This document shows, piece after piece, positions 24,859-33,255 of a stretch of DNA of 64,000 nucleotides; within the stretch, counting starts at the first letter, position 1, and each line of letters begins with the position of its first letter. Below the pieces are notes generated by a model. It saw only the letters and a list, made by a program, of their open reading frames with translations. It ran no database searches and was not told the DNA's origin. Both the position numbers and the translations under genes were made by a program. The stretch covers positions 4,840-68,839 of the forward strand of contig JAEZCY010000207.1 of NCBI GenBank assembly GCA_023429845.1, written 5' to 3'. Source of the DNA: Acidobacteriota bacterium. GTDB lineage: Bacteria; Acidobacteriota; Vicinamibacteria; Vicinamibacterales; Vicinamibacteraceae.

Positions 24859-27303
24859 TCAGCGCAGTTGCGCGTCCACCTCGTCGAAGTAGTCCTTGGG
24901 CACCAGCAGTTCACGGGCCTTGCCGCCCTGCCCGCTGGAGACCAGCCCCTCGGCTTCCATCATGTCCACCAGGCGTGCGGCGCGGCTGAAGCCGATCCGC
25001 AGTCGTCGTTGCAGGTAGCTGATCGAGGCCTGCCCACTCGACACGACGATGCGCGCGGCTTCGTCGTACAGGTCGTCCTTCTCGAAGCCGCCGGCGCCCG
25101 GTTCGGTCGTCTTCTCCTCGTCGGTGATCGACCGGTCGTACTGTGGCTGCCCCTGCTTGCGCAGGAAGCTGGCCAGACGTGCGCTCTCCTGCTCGGAGAT
25201 GTAGGCCCCGTGCAGACGCATGACGCGCGACGATGCCGGCGGCAGGAACAGGCAGTCACCCTTGCCCAGCAGCTGCTCGGCGCCATTGGCGTCGAGAATC
25301 GTCCGCGAGTCCACCTTCGACGACACCCGGAACGAGATGCGCGACGGCATGTTGGCCTTGATGAGGCCCGTGATGACGTCCACGGAAGGCCGCTGCGTGG
25401 CCAGGATCAGGTGGATGCCGACTGCGCGCGCCATCTGTGCGAGGCGGCAGATGGACTGTTCCACTTCGTTCGACGCGACCATCATCAGGTCGGCCAGCTC
25501 GTCGATCACCACCACGATGAAGGGCAGCGGCCGGAGCGGCTCGCCCGACTTCGAGTCGGTGCGCACCTCGCCGGCGTCGATCGACGCCTTGAGGTTGCGG
25601 TTGTACTGCTCGATGTTGCGGACGCCGAACGCCGCGAGCGTCTTGTAGCGTTCCTCCATCTCGCGCACGGCCCAACGCAGCGCGTTGGCCGCCAGCTTCG
25701 GCTCCACGACCACCGGCGTCATGAGATGCGGGATGTCCTCGTACATGCCGAGTTCGAGGCGCTTCGGGTCGATCATGATGAAGCGCACCTGGTCCGGCGT
25801 GGCCCGGTAGAGGATGCTGGTGAGCATCGCGTTCAGCCCGACGGACTTGCCCGTGCCCGTCGAACCCGCAATCAGCAGGTGAGGCATCGTCGCCAGGTCG
25901 CTGACGTATGGCTCTCCATGGATCGTCTTGCCCAGGGCAATTGCCAGCCGCGAGCTCGAGCGGCGGTAGGGCTCCGACTCCAGCAGTTCCCGCAGCGAGA
26001 TGGACTCGCGAACCGGATTCGGGATCTGGATGCCGACCGTGCTCTTGCCCGGAATGCGATCGATGAGCACCGACTCTGCGCGCATCGCCAGCGACAGGTC
26101 TTCGGAGAGCCCAGTGATCTTGCTGTACTTCACGCCGGCGTCGGGCTTGAACTCGTAGGTCGTCACGACCGGTCCCGGCAGGATCTGGACGACGTTGCCC
26201 TCGACCGAGAACTCGCGGCACTTGTCTTCGAGCTGTCGTGCCGAGTCCATCAGCTCGCGCTCGTCCACCTTGCGCTCGGCCTGCGCGGGATCGAGCAAGG
26301 CGAGCGGCGGCAGCGTATAGCCACCGGCCTTGCGCTCCGCCGGCGCCTTCAGCTCGGATTCCGGGGCACTTTCGGCCAACGGCAGCGCCGCCGGAGTGTT
26401 GACCCGTACCGGCGATTTGGGACGGACGGGCGGCATCGCCGCGGCCACGCGTGCGGGTGACGGACCGACGCCGGGCGCGCTGGCGGCCGTATCGGTTTGC
26501 GGCGCGTCGCGTCGGGCGCCGCGGCTGACTGGCGCGGGCATGGCCTCCTCGGCCATCGCCTCTGCGGGAGCAGCCGCCCGACGCCTCGGCGCCGGCGTGT
26601 CCTCGCCACGGGCGCTCGGCTTGGCGCGGGAGCGCTCGACCTCCTCGGCCGTTGCGTCGCGACCGAGATGCTTGCGCATCACCTCGCGTCGCTGTTCGTC
26701 CCGGCGCTTCTCCTCGCGCCTGGCCTTCAGCTGGCCCGTGTACGCGTCGAGGCGCGCCCGCACCTTCTCGGCCGAGGACGCGGAGACGGCGCTCAAGGAG
26801 ACCTGCGTCGTCAGGATGAAGCCGAGCATGCCCAGCGAGATGATCACGATCGCACCACCGGTGCGATTGAGGTAGCTCACCGCGAGGTCGGCCAGCAGCG
26901 CGCCCAAGTGACCACCGGCCGGGACCGTCGTGTCGCCGGCGCCGGGCGAGCCGACGGTGAGGCCGAGCAGGGCCGCGACGCAGAGCAGCAGCACGACCGC
27001 GCCGATCGTCTTCGTGTAGCCAGCCGGCAGCGTACGGCACCAGAAGTAGTGCCAGCCGGCGACCAGCAGCACGAGCGGAATCAGGAACGACGCATAGCCC
27101 AGCAGCTGGAACGAGGACTCGGCGACGAAGGCGCCGACCCGTCCGGCGAAATTGGCGGCGTCCTTCGGCGGACCTGCGTAGAAGAACCACGCGGGGTCGC
27201 CTGGCGTGTAACTCGCGAGCGACACGAACCAGAGCAGCGCGACGAAGAACAGCGCCACGCCCAGCGCTTCGCTCATGCGCCGCGACATCACGGATGCCGA
27301 CAT
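24859..27303 (-). CDS. ftsK: DNA translocase FtsK
   Basis: An 814-residue septal DNA pump that clears chromosome ends at division. The N-terminus has about four transmembrane helices, followed by a charged, disordered linker (about 190-340). The RecA-like motor has Walker A GSTGTGKS (about 479-486), the MIDPKRLELGMYEDIPHL signature and VVVIDELADLMM. The C-terminal gamma winged helix (ISYLQRRLRIGFSRAARLVDMMEAEG) would read KOPS-type sites. The start codon shares one base with the RNase J stop (TGATG). Confidence 0.96.
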   Translation of the reverse strand: MSASVMSRRMSEALGVALFFVALLWFVSLASYTPGDPAWFFYAGPPKDAANFAGRVGAFVAESSFQLLGYASFLIPLVLLVAGWHYFWCRTLPAGYTKTIGAVVLLLCVAALLGLTVGSPGAGDTTVPAGGHLGALLADLAVSYLNRTGGAIVIISLGMLGFILTTQVSLSAVSASSAEKVRARLDAYTGQLKARREEKRRDEQRREVMRKHLGRDATAEEVERSRAKPSARGEDTPAPRRRAAAPAEAMAEEAMPAPVSRGARRDAPQTDTAASAPGVGPSPARVAAAMPPVRPKSPVRVNTPAALPLAESAPESELKAPAERKAGGYTLPPLALLDPAQAERKVDERELMDSARQLEDKCREFSVEGNVVQILPGPVVTTYEFKPDAGVKYSKITGLSEDLSLAMRAESVLIDRIPGKSTVGIQIPNPVRESISLRELLESEPYRRSSSRLAIALGKTIHGEPYVSDLATMPHLLIAGSTGTGKSVGLNAMLTSILYRATPDQVRFIMIDPKRLELGMYEDIPHLMTPVVVEPKLAANALRWAVREMEERYKTLAAFGVRNIEQYNRNLKASIDAGEVRTDSKSGEPLRPLPFIVVVIDELADLMMVASNEVEQSICRLAQMARAVGIHLILATQRPSVDVITGLIKANMPSRISFRVSSKVDSRTILDANGAEQLLGKGDCLFLPPASSRVMRLHGAYISEQESARLASFLRKQGQPQYDRSITDEEKTTEPGAGGFEKDDLYDEAARIVVSSGQASISYLQRRLRIGFSRAARLVDMMEAEGLVSSGQGGKARELLVPKDYFDEVDAQLR

Positions 27304-28982
27304 CAGATCTCCATCACCACGGGCACGATCAGCGGCCGTCGTCCCGCCTTGCGCCGCATCACGCGCTGCAATTCGGACCGCACGCGTTCGCGCAGCAGCC
27401 CCACGTCGGTTCGCTCCTCCACGGGCGCATCCTTGATCGCCTCGCGAATCAAAGCGGTGGCATCACGCAGGAGAGCGTCCGACGCCTCATCGACCACGAA
27501 ACCCCTCGTGATGATCTCGGGCGTGCCGGTCAGCTCGCCGGTCTGCATGTTGATCGCCAGCATCGGCACGATCAGCCCATCGCCGGCGAGGTGGCGACGG
27601 TCGCGCAGGACTTCGTCGGCGACCTCGCCCGTGCGCGTCCCGTCGATCAGCCGGCGTCCGACCTCCGCGCGTCCGGCGACGGCGGCGCCCTCGCCATCGA
27701 AGCGCAGGATGTCGCCGTTGTCGAGGACCATCACCTCGGTGCCCTGCCGCGTCACCGTCTGCGCCACCCGGGCGTGCCGGGCCAGTTGCCTGTACTCCCC
27801 GTGGATGGGGATGAAGTACTTCGGCCGCACCAGCGTGTGCATCAACTTCAGTTCTTCGACGTGCCCGTGCCCGGACACGTGCACGTGCTTCAGCCCTTCG
27901 TAGATCACGTCGGCGCCACGCAGGGCCAGGTGGTTCATCACGCGGCCAATGAGCCGTTCGTTGCCCGGGATTGCCCGCGCCGAGAACACCACCACGTCAT
28001 CGTCGTCCACCTTGACGAAGCGGTGGTCGTCGATGGCGATACGCGACAGGGCCGCCGCCGGTTCGCCTTGAGAGCCGGTCGTGATGCACACGACGTCGGC
28101 CGGCGGATAGTCGCGCACGTCGCTGTCGCGGATCTGCACGCCGGTCGGAATCCGAAGGTAGCCCAGTCGCTGTGCGGTCTCCGAGTTGTCCACGACGCCG
28201 CGTCCGACGAAGGCCACGTGCCGATCGAACTGCGCGGCGAGATCCACGACGATCTGCATGCGGTGGATGCTCGAGGCGAACATCGCCACGACGATCTTGC
28301 CGGCCGTCGAGGTGAAGATCTCCTCGAAGCCGTCGATGACGTCCCGTTCGGACCCGGCGACGCCAGGGCGATCGACGTTGGTGCTGTCGGCAAACAGCGC
28401 CAGCACGCCCTGCTGCCCGAGTTCGGCCAGCCGCGGCAGGTCGGTGGTCTCGCCGTCGAGCGGCGTGTGATCGATCTTGAAGTCACCGGTGTGCACGAGG
28501 ACGCCGGCCGGCGAGTGGATCGCCAGCGCCAGGCAGTCGGGCATGCTGTGGGTGACGCGCAGACATTCGACCGTGAGCGGTCCCACCTGGATGCGATCGC
28601 GTGGCGCAACGGGCTTGAGTCGATCGCGCACGTCGATGCGGTGCTGCTCGAGCCGGTTCTCGACGAGCGCGAGAGCCAGCTTCGAGCCGTACACCGGGCC
28701 GTCCACGAACGGCATCAGGTACGGCAGTCCGCCGATGTGGTCCTCGTGGCCGTGCGTGAGGAAGACGGCCGAGACCTTGTGACCGAGGCCTTCGAGGTAG
28801 GCGAGGTCGGGCACGACGAGGTCCACGCCCGGCAGTTCAGGATCGGCAAACATCACGCCGGCGTCGACCACGATGGTCGTCGTGCCACACGTGATGGCCA
28901 TCGTGTTCATGCCGAACTCGCGCAGGCCGCCAAGCGGCACCACGTCGACCGGCTGCGCCGGCGTCGCCTCGGATGCGGTCAT
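27303..28982 (-). CDS. rnj: Ribonuclease J
   Basis: A 559-residue metallo-beta-lactamase/beta-CASP ribonuclease for mRNA decay and rRNA processing. The metal motif THGHEDHIGG gives His77, His79, Asp81 and His82. The beta-CASP parts include FADSTNVDRPG, ITTGSQGEPAAALSRIA and HVSGHGHVEELKLM. The ATG at 28982 gives the usual family start (DVVPLGGLREFGMN); an ATG at 29045 and an open frame to 29090 are alternatives. A TTGACC at 29085-29090 could be its -35. It lies between rsmA (upstream) and ftsK (one-base overlap). Confidence 0.94.
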   Translation of the reverse strand: MTASEATPAQPVDVVPLGGLREFGMNTMAITCGTTTIVVDAGVMFADPELPGVDLVVPDLAYLEGLGHKVSAVFLTHGHEDHIGGLPYLMPFVDGPVYGSKLALALVENRLEQHRIDVRDRLKPVAPRDRIQVGPLTVECLRVTHSMPDCLALAIHSPAGVLVHTGDFKIDHTPLDGETTDLPRLAELGQQGVLALFADSTNVDRPGVAGSERDVIDGFEEIFTSTAGKIVVAMFASSIHRMQIVVDLAAQFDRHVAFVGRGVVDNSETAQRLGYLRIPTGVQIRDSDVRDYPPADVVCITTGSQGEPAAALSRIAIDDHRFVKVDDDDVVVFSARAIPGNERLIGRVMNHLALRGADVIYEGLKHVHVSGHGHVEELKLMHTLVRPKYFIPIHGEYRQLARHARVAQTVTRQGTEVMVLDNGDILRFDGEGAAVAGRAEVGRRLIDGTRTGEVADEVLRDRRHLAGDGLIVPMLAINMQTGELTGTPEIITRGFVVDEASDALLRDATALIREAIKDAPVEERTDVGLLRERVRSELQRVMRRKAGRRPLIVPVVMEI

Positions 28983-29295
28983 CTCGTTGTTCGAATACAC
29001 CAGAGCGTCGGTGTGAACCGACAGCACGTCCGGCCGCAGCGGCATGCCGCGTCCGCCCTCAATACGCGCTGCGCCACGGGCTCCGGTCAAGGTGGGGGAC
29101 CGGGGCAGTGGACACGGACAGCCGACACCGCGGCGGGAGCCGGGACCGGCGCTCTGGGTTCAGGCCCACTGGGCTGGGCTGAATCCGCTAAGTCCTACAA
29201 CGCGCAACACGATAGCACAGGAGGCAGGGACGGGATGGGAATGCGGGAATGCGGGATGCGGGAATGCGGGAATGCCGAACGCACGTCGCCTGCCC
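28983..29295 (-). other. Intergenic region between rsmA and rnj
   Basis: 313 bases without a gene. It holds an octamer-repeat tract (29234-29275), an imperfect hairpin around 29157-29190 (GGTTCAG...CTGAATCC arms), and a TTGACC that may serve as the rnj -35 (29085-29090). Part may encode an N-terminal extension of RNase J if translation begins at 29045. Confidence 0.5.
29234..29275. repeat. Octamer repeat tract (GGGAATGC)n, locus 1
   Basis: About five head-to-tail, partly degenerate copies of GGGAATGC with an 8-base period, immediately downstream of the rsmA stop codon. Only one orientation is present here. The same unit recurs at 54141-54267, 54956-55190 and 61682-61798. Confidence 0.8.
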
Positions 29296-30117
29296 TCATG
29301 TGCGCGCGGCCGCAGCCGCGAGCCGTGCGAACTCTTCGAGCGTGAGGGTCTCGGCGCGGCGCTGGCCGTCGAGGCCGGCATCGCGCAACCAGGCGCGCCC
29401 GTCGGCGCCTTCACCCTTCGCGAGTGCCTGCAGCGTCGTGGACAGCATCTTGCGCCGTTGCGTGAAGACGTGCCGCACCAGTGCGTCCAGCCGCGCCCGG
29501 TCGGCCACCTCGACGGGCGACGGTCGGAAGACGAGCCGCACGACTGCCGAATGTACCTTTGGCGGCGGTCTGAACGCGCCTGGCGGCAGGACGAACAGAC
29601 GCGTGACGTCGGCCTGCAGCGCCATGGCAACGGCCAGCGGACCGTAGTCGCGCGTGCCTGGCGTGGCCACGAGGCGATCGGCGACCTCCTTCTGCAGCAT
29701 TAGCGTCGCGTCACTGATGCGACCTTCGCGGGCGTGCAGGAGCAGGCGGCCCAGGATCGGCGTGGAGGCGTTGTAAGGCAGATTCGCGGCCACCCGGTAC
29801 GGCGTCTCACCCGTGTGCCACGTCGCGGCAGCCACGTCCAGGAAGTCGCCTTCGTGGACGTGGACGTGAGGCAGCGCGCGCGCGCGAAGTGCGACGACGA
29901 GATCGCGGTCGATCTCCACGGCGTGCACGACCGCACCGCTGCGTGCGAGCGGTTCGGTGAGCTGGCCGCGGCCTGGGCCGATCTCGAGGAACGTCTGTCC
30001 CGGCTGCGGCGCGATGGCGGCGATCACCTTGTCGATCCAGGCCCGCTCGAGAAAGTGTTGCCCGAAGCGCTTGCGTGCCTGTCCTGTCCTCCGAAGCCCT
30101 GGCGACGGCGGCACCAC
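29296..30117 (-). CDS. rsmA: 16S rRNA (adenine1518/1519-N6)-dimethyltransferase
   Basis: A 273-residue KsgA family methyltransferase that dimethylates two adjacent adenines near the 3' end of 16S rRNA. Motifs: KRFGQHFLER at the N-terminus, SAM-binding LEIGPGRGQLT (45-54) and the catalytic NLPYN (112-116). The GTG start abuts the zincin gene's stop, and GGAG is well placed upstream. Octamer repeats begin shortly after its stop. Confidence 0.96.
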   Translation of the reverse strand: MVPPSPGLRRTGQARKRFGQHFLERAWIDKVIAAIAPQPGQTFLEIGPGRGQLTEPLARSGAVVHAVEIDRDLVVALRARALPHVHVHEGDFLDVAAATWHTGETPYRVAANLPYNASTPILGRLLLHAREGRISDATLMLQKEVADRLVATPGTRDYGPLAVAMALQADVTRLFVLPPGAFRPPPKVHSAVVRLVFRPSPVEVADRARLDALVRHVFTQRRKMLSTTLQALAKGEGADGRAWLRDAGLDGQRRAETLTLEEFARLAAAAART

Positions 30118-30516
30118 CTACTCCACGCCGCCTTCCTGCGCGAACCAGAACTTGTCCTCCACCTCCTGGATCTCCTCTTCGGACATCCCGAAGTAGTGGC
30201 CGACCTCGTGGATCAGCGTCTCGGCCACCATGGCGACCAGGTCGTCTTCGTTGACGGCATCCTCTTCGTGCGGGCCCTGGTACAACACAATCTGGTCGGG
30301 CTCGCGGTTGCCGTCGCCCCACTGCCGCTCGGTGATGGGCGTGCCCAGGTACAGCCCGTACAGGGTGTCGGGCGGCTCGATCTCCATCTCCTCGAGGAGA
30401 TCGTCGGGCGGATGGTCCTCGACGATGATCGCGATGTTGCGCATGGCCTCGCGAAACGTCTCGGGGATGAGCGTGAGGGCTTCCTCGATCAAGCCCGCGA
30501 ACTGGTCTTTCGTCAT
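30118..30516 (-). CDS. Zincin-like metallopeptidase family protein
   Basis: 132 residues. The motif HEVGHYFGM fits the HExxHxxG(M) zinc signature, with a downstream Glu/Asp-rich tail. The family is small, cytoplasmic and of undefined substrate; members often carry LYGLYLGTP and IVLYQGP as here. The ATG at 30516 overlaps the nth stop by 4 bases and has AGGA upstream. The context (nth-zincin-rsmA, all coupled) does not reveal its role. The strongly acidic C-terminus (SEEEIQEVED) is notable. Confidence 0.85.
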   Translation of the reverse strand: MTKDQFAGLIEEALTLIPETFREAMRNIAIIVEDHPPDDLLEEMEIEPPDTLYGLYLGTPITERQWGDGNREPDQIVLYQGPHEEDAVNEDDLVAMVAETLIHEVGHYFGMSEEEIQEVEDKFWFAQEGGVE

Positions 30517-31403
30517 TTCCTGCCGGCCCTCGTCGCGCGGCCCCCGGGCCGCGTGGCTCGTGCGGCGTTGTTGTCGCGTGTCGGAGCGGCTGTCGGCCCT
30601 GGCGCCGTGGAGTCGGGAGGGGTGGCCGTCCCGGCCGGCCGACTGCGCGAGGCGTCGGTCCTCCGCGCGCGCCGGGCAGCGCCCACAGGCGCCGCGTCGA
30701 GGTCGAGCGCAGCGAGCCCCTCGCTCTTGAAGGGGTAGCGGCAGATGTCGCGCACCTCGCACTGCGGGCACTGCGGCTTCGGACGGCAAATCCGTCGGCC
30801 GTGGAGGATCAGGGCGTCGGACATCCGGGTCCAATGCTCACGCGGCAGCGCGGCGCAGAGGTCCTGTTCGACCTGCTCCGGCGTCGTCGCGTGCGTGAGC
30901 CCGATGCGTTCCGCGACGCGCAGCACGTGGCGGTCGACGGGCAGCCCTGGCACACCCAGGGCGTGGCCGAGCACGACGTTGGCGGTCTTGCGACCGACGC
31001 CGGGCAGGGCAGTGAGCGCGTCCATGTCGGCGGGCACCTCTCCACCGAAGTCCTGCACGAGCCGCTGCGACAGCGTGACGATGGCCTTTGCCTTCACGCG
31101 GAAGAACCCGGTGGAGACGATGATCGGCTCGACCTCGGCCGGATTGGCCGCAGCAAGTGCCGCGGCGTCGGGATATCGGGCAAACAGCGCCGGCGTGGTC
31201 TCGTTGACGCGCTTGTCGGTGGACTGCGCCGACAGCACCGTCGCGATCAGCAGTTCGAAGGCGTTGCGATACGCCAGTTCCGTGTCGGGCTCGGGATAGT
31301 GACGCAGCAGACGTTCCAGCACGGCGGATGCCGGCACCGGTGGTGGTCCAGCGTGGACGTCGCGTGCGAACGACTGCGTGCGGGGAGGCGCGGAGCGGGG
31401 CAC
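30513..31403 (-). CDS. nth: Endonuclease III (DNA glycosylase/AP lyase)
   Basis: A 296-residue base-excision repair enzyme for oxidised pyrimidines. The helix-hairpin-helix LPGVGRKTANVVLG carries the catalytic Lys139, with Asp157 in VDRH. The 4Fe-4S ligands are Cys206, Cys212, Cys215 and Cys221 (C-x5-C-x2-C-x5-C as counted here). Residues 230-296 form an Arg/Ala/Thr-rich basic tail absent from the E. coli enzyme (211 aa); it is probably disordered and may bind nucleic acid. It overlaps the downstream zincin gene. Confidence 0.94.
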   Translation of the reverse strand: MPRSAPPRTQSFARDVHAGPPPVPASAVLERLLRHYPEPDTELAYRNAFELLIATVLSAQSTDKRVNETTPALFARYPDAAALAAANPAEVEPIIVSTGFFRVKAKAIVTLSQRLVQDFGGEVPADMDALTALPGVGRKTANVVLGHALGVPGLPVDRHVLRVAERIGLTHATTPEQVEQDLCAALPREHWTRMSDALILHGRRICRPKPQCPQCEVRDICRYPFKSEGLAALDLDAAPVGAARRARRTDASRSRPAGTATPPDSTAPGPTAAPTRDNNAARATRPGGRATRAGRK

Positions 31404-31424
31404 CGCCGGATCGTATCGCAGGGC

Positions 31425-33146
31425 TCAGCAACCCGGTCGCGCCGGCAGGACGCGGACCGGCGCGGGGGCGCGCACATCGAAGAGCACGCGCGACTCGTCC
31501 GCCCAGCAGGCCAGCGGTCCGAACCGCGCCTCGAAATCAGCGCGATCGTCCACGTCGTCCACGAACAGGGGCTGCATCCCGGCATCGAGCGCCAGTTGCA
31601 CACCGCGGCGGAGCTCGTCGGTCGAGACCTGGTCCCATCGCACCGCCTGCTCGGCACCGGCGTAGAACCGGAGGCTGCCGCTGTGCAGGCGCGTGACGAT
31701 GGGCGCCCGGACGAGGCCATTGGCCTTCAGGTGCCTGGCAAGGGCTTCGAAGCGCGACATGGCAGGGCGCGTGTACCGAATCTCGGAGCGGTGCGTGAAC
31801 TGCATCTGCCACGCCAGAACGCCCAGGGCCAGGAGCGGGAAGGCCCATGGGCGGTCGCGCGTCAGGCGCAGCCCAACGACCATCGTCATCACGAACATGG
31901 CGGGCAGGGCCGGCAGCAGGAAGCGCGTGAACGTCCAGTTGGGCCAGGGCAGATACAGGAGGTGGATCGCCACCGTGATGGCAACCAGGCCGACGACGGG
32001 GATTCGCTGTGGCGTCCGGAGCACAGTCCACACCGCGCCGGCGGCGGCGCCGGCGAGCACGAGCGGTGACGAGGTCATGACGAGCCACGCCCCGTAGTTG
32101 CGCACGTTGGCGCCGAGGTTGGCGAGCGCGAAGAGCTGGCCGGTGTCGCCGTATCCCGTCGCCAGGGCGTTGCCGTACAGCCGTGCGTCGTGCAGCGCCA
32201 GCGCGGCAACCAGCGGCGCGCCAGCCATCAGGGTGAGCAGCGTGCCGCGCACGCCAGCGGTGATGGCGCTGGCGGCAAGGAGAGGGACCGCCAGCGGCGC
32301 CAGGCTCGGCCGCACCGCGATGGCGAGGCCCGCGAGCACACCGGCGACGACGTGACCGCCGTGCCGCGCACTTGCCGCGAAGACGAAGGCCCACGTCCAG
32401 TAAGCGGCTGCCAACGTGTCGCTCATCGGCACCACGGCCTGGGCGAGCAGGACGGGCGAGAACGCGACGAGGACGGCCGCCCATCGCCCGGCCTCCTCGT
32501 CGCGCCAGACGCGGCCGAGCGCATGAGTGCCGAACACGAGGGCGGCAGCGGCGAGCGGCGACACGAGGTAGACGGCCCACGGCGCCACGAGGCTGGCCGC
32601 GGCCATGTGCAGTGGCAGCCCCGGCGGGTACAGCGCGACGGCCGCTGGCGCGGGGTCCATCCGCAACAGATAGCCGAGCGGCACCGTGGCGCCCGGCGGG
32701 AAGCCCGGAGGTGCCACGGCCCACTCGGCATGAACGAGCGATCCCGCTCGCCAGTCGAACGCCTGCGAGACGTAACCGAACATGTCTGCGGCTGCCGCAT
32801 AGGGCGCGGCCTGCCACCAGCTGAACGCCACGACTGCGAGAGCGGCGGCGGGCACCGCGGCGCGCGCGAGCAGCGGCCGACTGCGGGCGATGTCTCCGCC
32901 CAGCCAGCGCGCGGCCAGCCACGCCACGACGGCGATGAGGAACGGCCGCAGCACGCTGGACGAGGACACGCGGATGCCGAACGGCGAGGTCCGGATGCCA
33001 CCCGTGGCCCACGTGGCGAGGGTGACGATGGCGGCGGCTGCCACCAGGACGTCAAGCGTCAGGATGAGGCGTGCGCGACGGGTGAGCTGTGTGCGTCCGG
33101 TGGGACGAGTGGGGGAGCGGCGGGGTGCCGGAGGCGTGCTGGGCAC
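31425..33146 (-). CDS. Multi-pass membrane protein, probable GT-C glycosyltransferase
   Basis: 573 residues with about ten hydrophobic helices. The first large loop has YVSQAFDWRAGSLVHAEW and YPPGLPLHMAAASLV, which resembles the acceptor-side loop of GT39/GT83-like enzymes. The usual acidic pair (DE/DD) near the first loop is weak (AAAADMFGYV). The C-terminal 130 residues are soluble (LHSGSLRFYAGAEQAVRW). A lipid-linked sugar transferase role is an inference from topology; the substrate is unknown. It begins the minus-strand run that continues into nth after 21 bases. Confidence 0.65.
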   Translation of the reverse strand: MPSTPPAPRRSPTRPTGRTQLTRRARLILTLDVLVAAAAIVTLATWATGGIRTSPFGIRVSSSSVLRPFLIAVVAWLAARWLGGDIARSRPLLARAAVPAAALAVVAFSWWQAAPYAAAADMFGYVSQAFDWRAGSLVHAEWAVAPPGFPPGATVPLGYLLRMDPAPAAVALYPPGLPLHMAAASLVAPWAVYLVSPLAAAALVFGTHALGRVWRDEEAGRWAAVLVAFSPVLLAQAVVPMSDTLAAAYWTWAFVFAASARHGGHVVAGVLAGLAIAVRPSLAPLAVPLLAASAITAGVRGTLLTLMAGAPLVAALALHDARLYGNALATGYGDTGQLFALANLGANVRNYGAWLVMTSSPLVLAGAAAGAVWTVLRTPQRIPVVGLVAITVAIHLLYLPWPNWTFTRFLLPALPAMFVMTMVVGLRLTRDRPWAFPLLALGVLAWQMQFTHRSEIRYTRPAMSRFEALARHLKANGLVRAPIVTRLHSGSLRFYAGAEQAVRWDQVSTDELRRGVQLALDAGMQPLFVDDVDDRADFEARFGPLACWADESRVLFDVRAPAPVRVLPARPGC

Positions 33147-33205
33147 GTCGCAATCCTACTCGCCCCGGGGAAGGAAACGCGCGGGACGTCGACTTGCTCT
33201 TGACG

Positions 33206-33237
33206 GAGCAGGCCGACCGTGACCGGCCGGCCTGCTC
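33206..33237 (-). terminator. Hairpin downstream of the TonB-dependent receptor gene
   Basis: GAGCAGGCCG (33206-33215) and CGGCCTGCTC (33228-33237) form a perfect 10-bp stem around a 12-base loop, some 20 bases past the receptor stop codon. No T-tract follows on the minus strand. Confidence 0.55.
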
Positions 33238-33255
33238 TCGAGGAACTGCGGTGGG

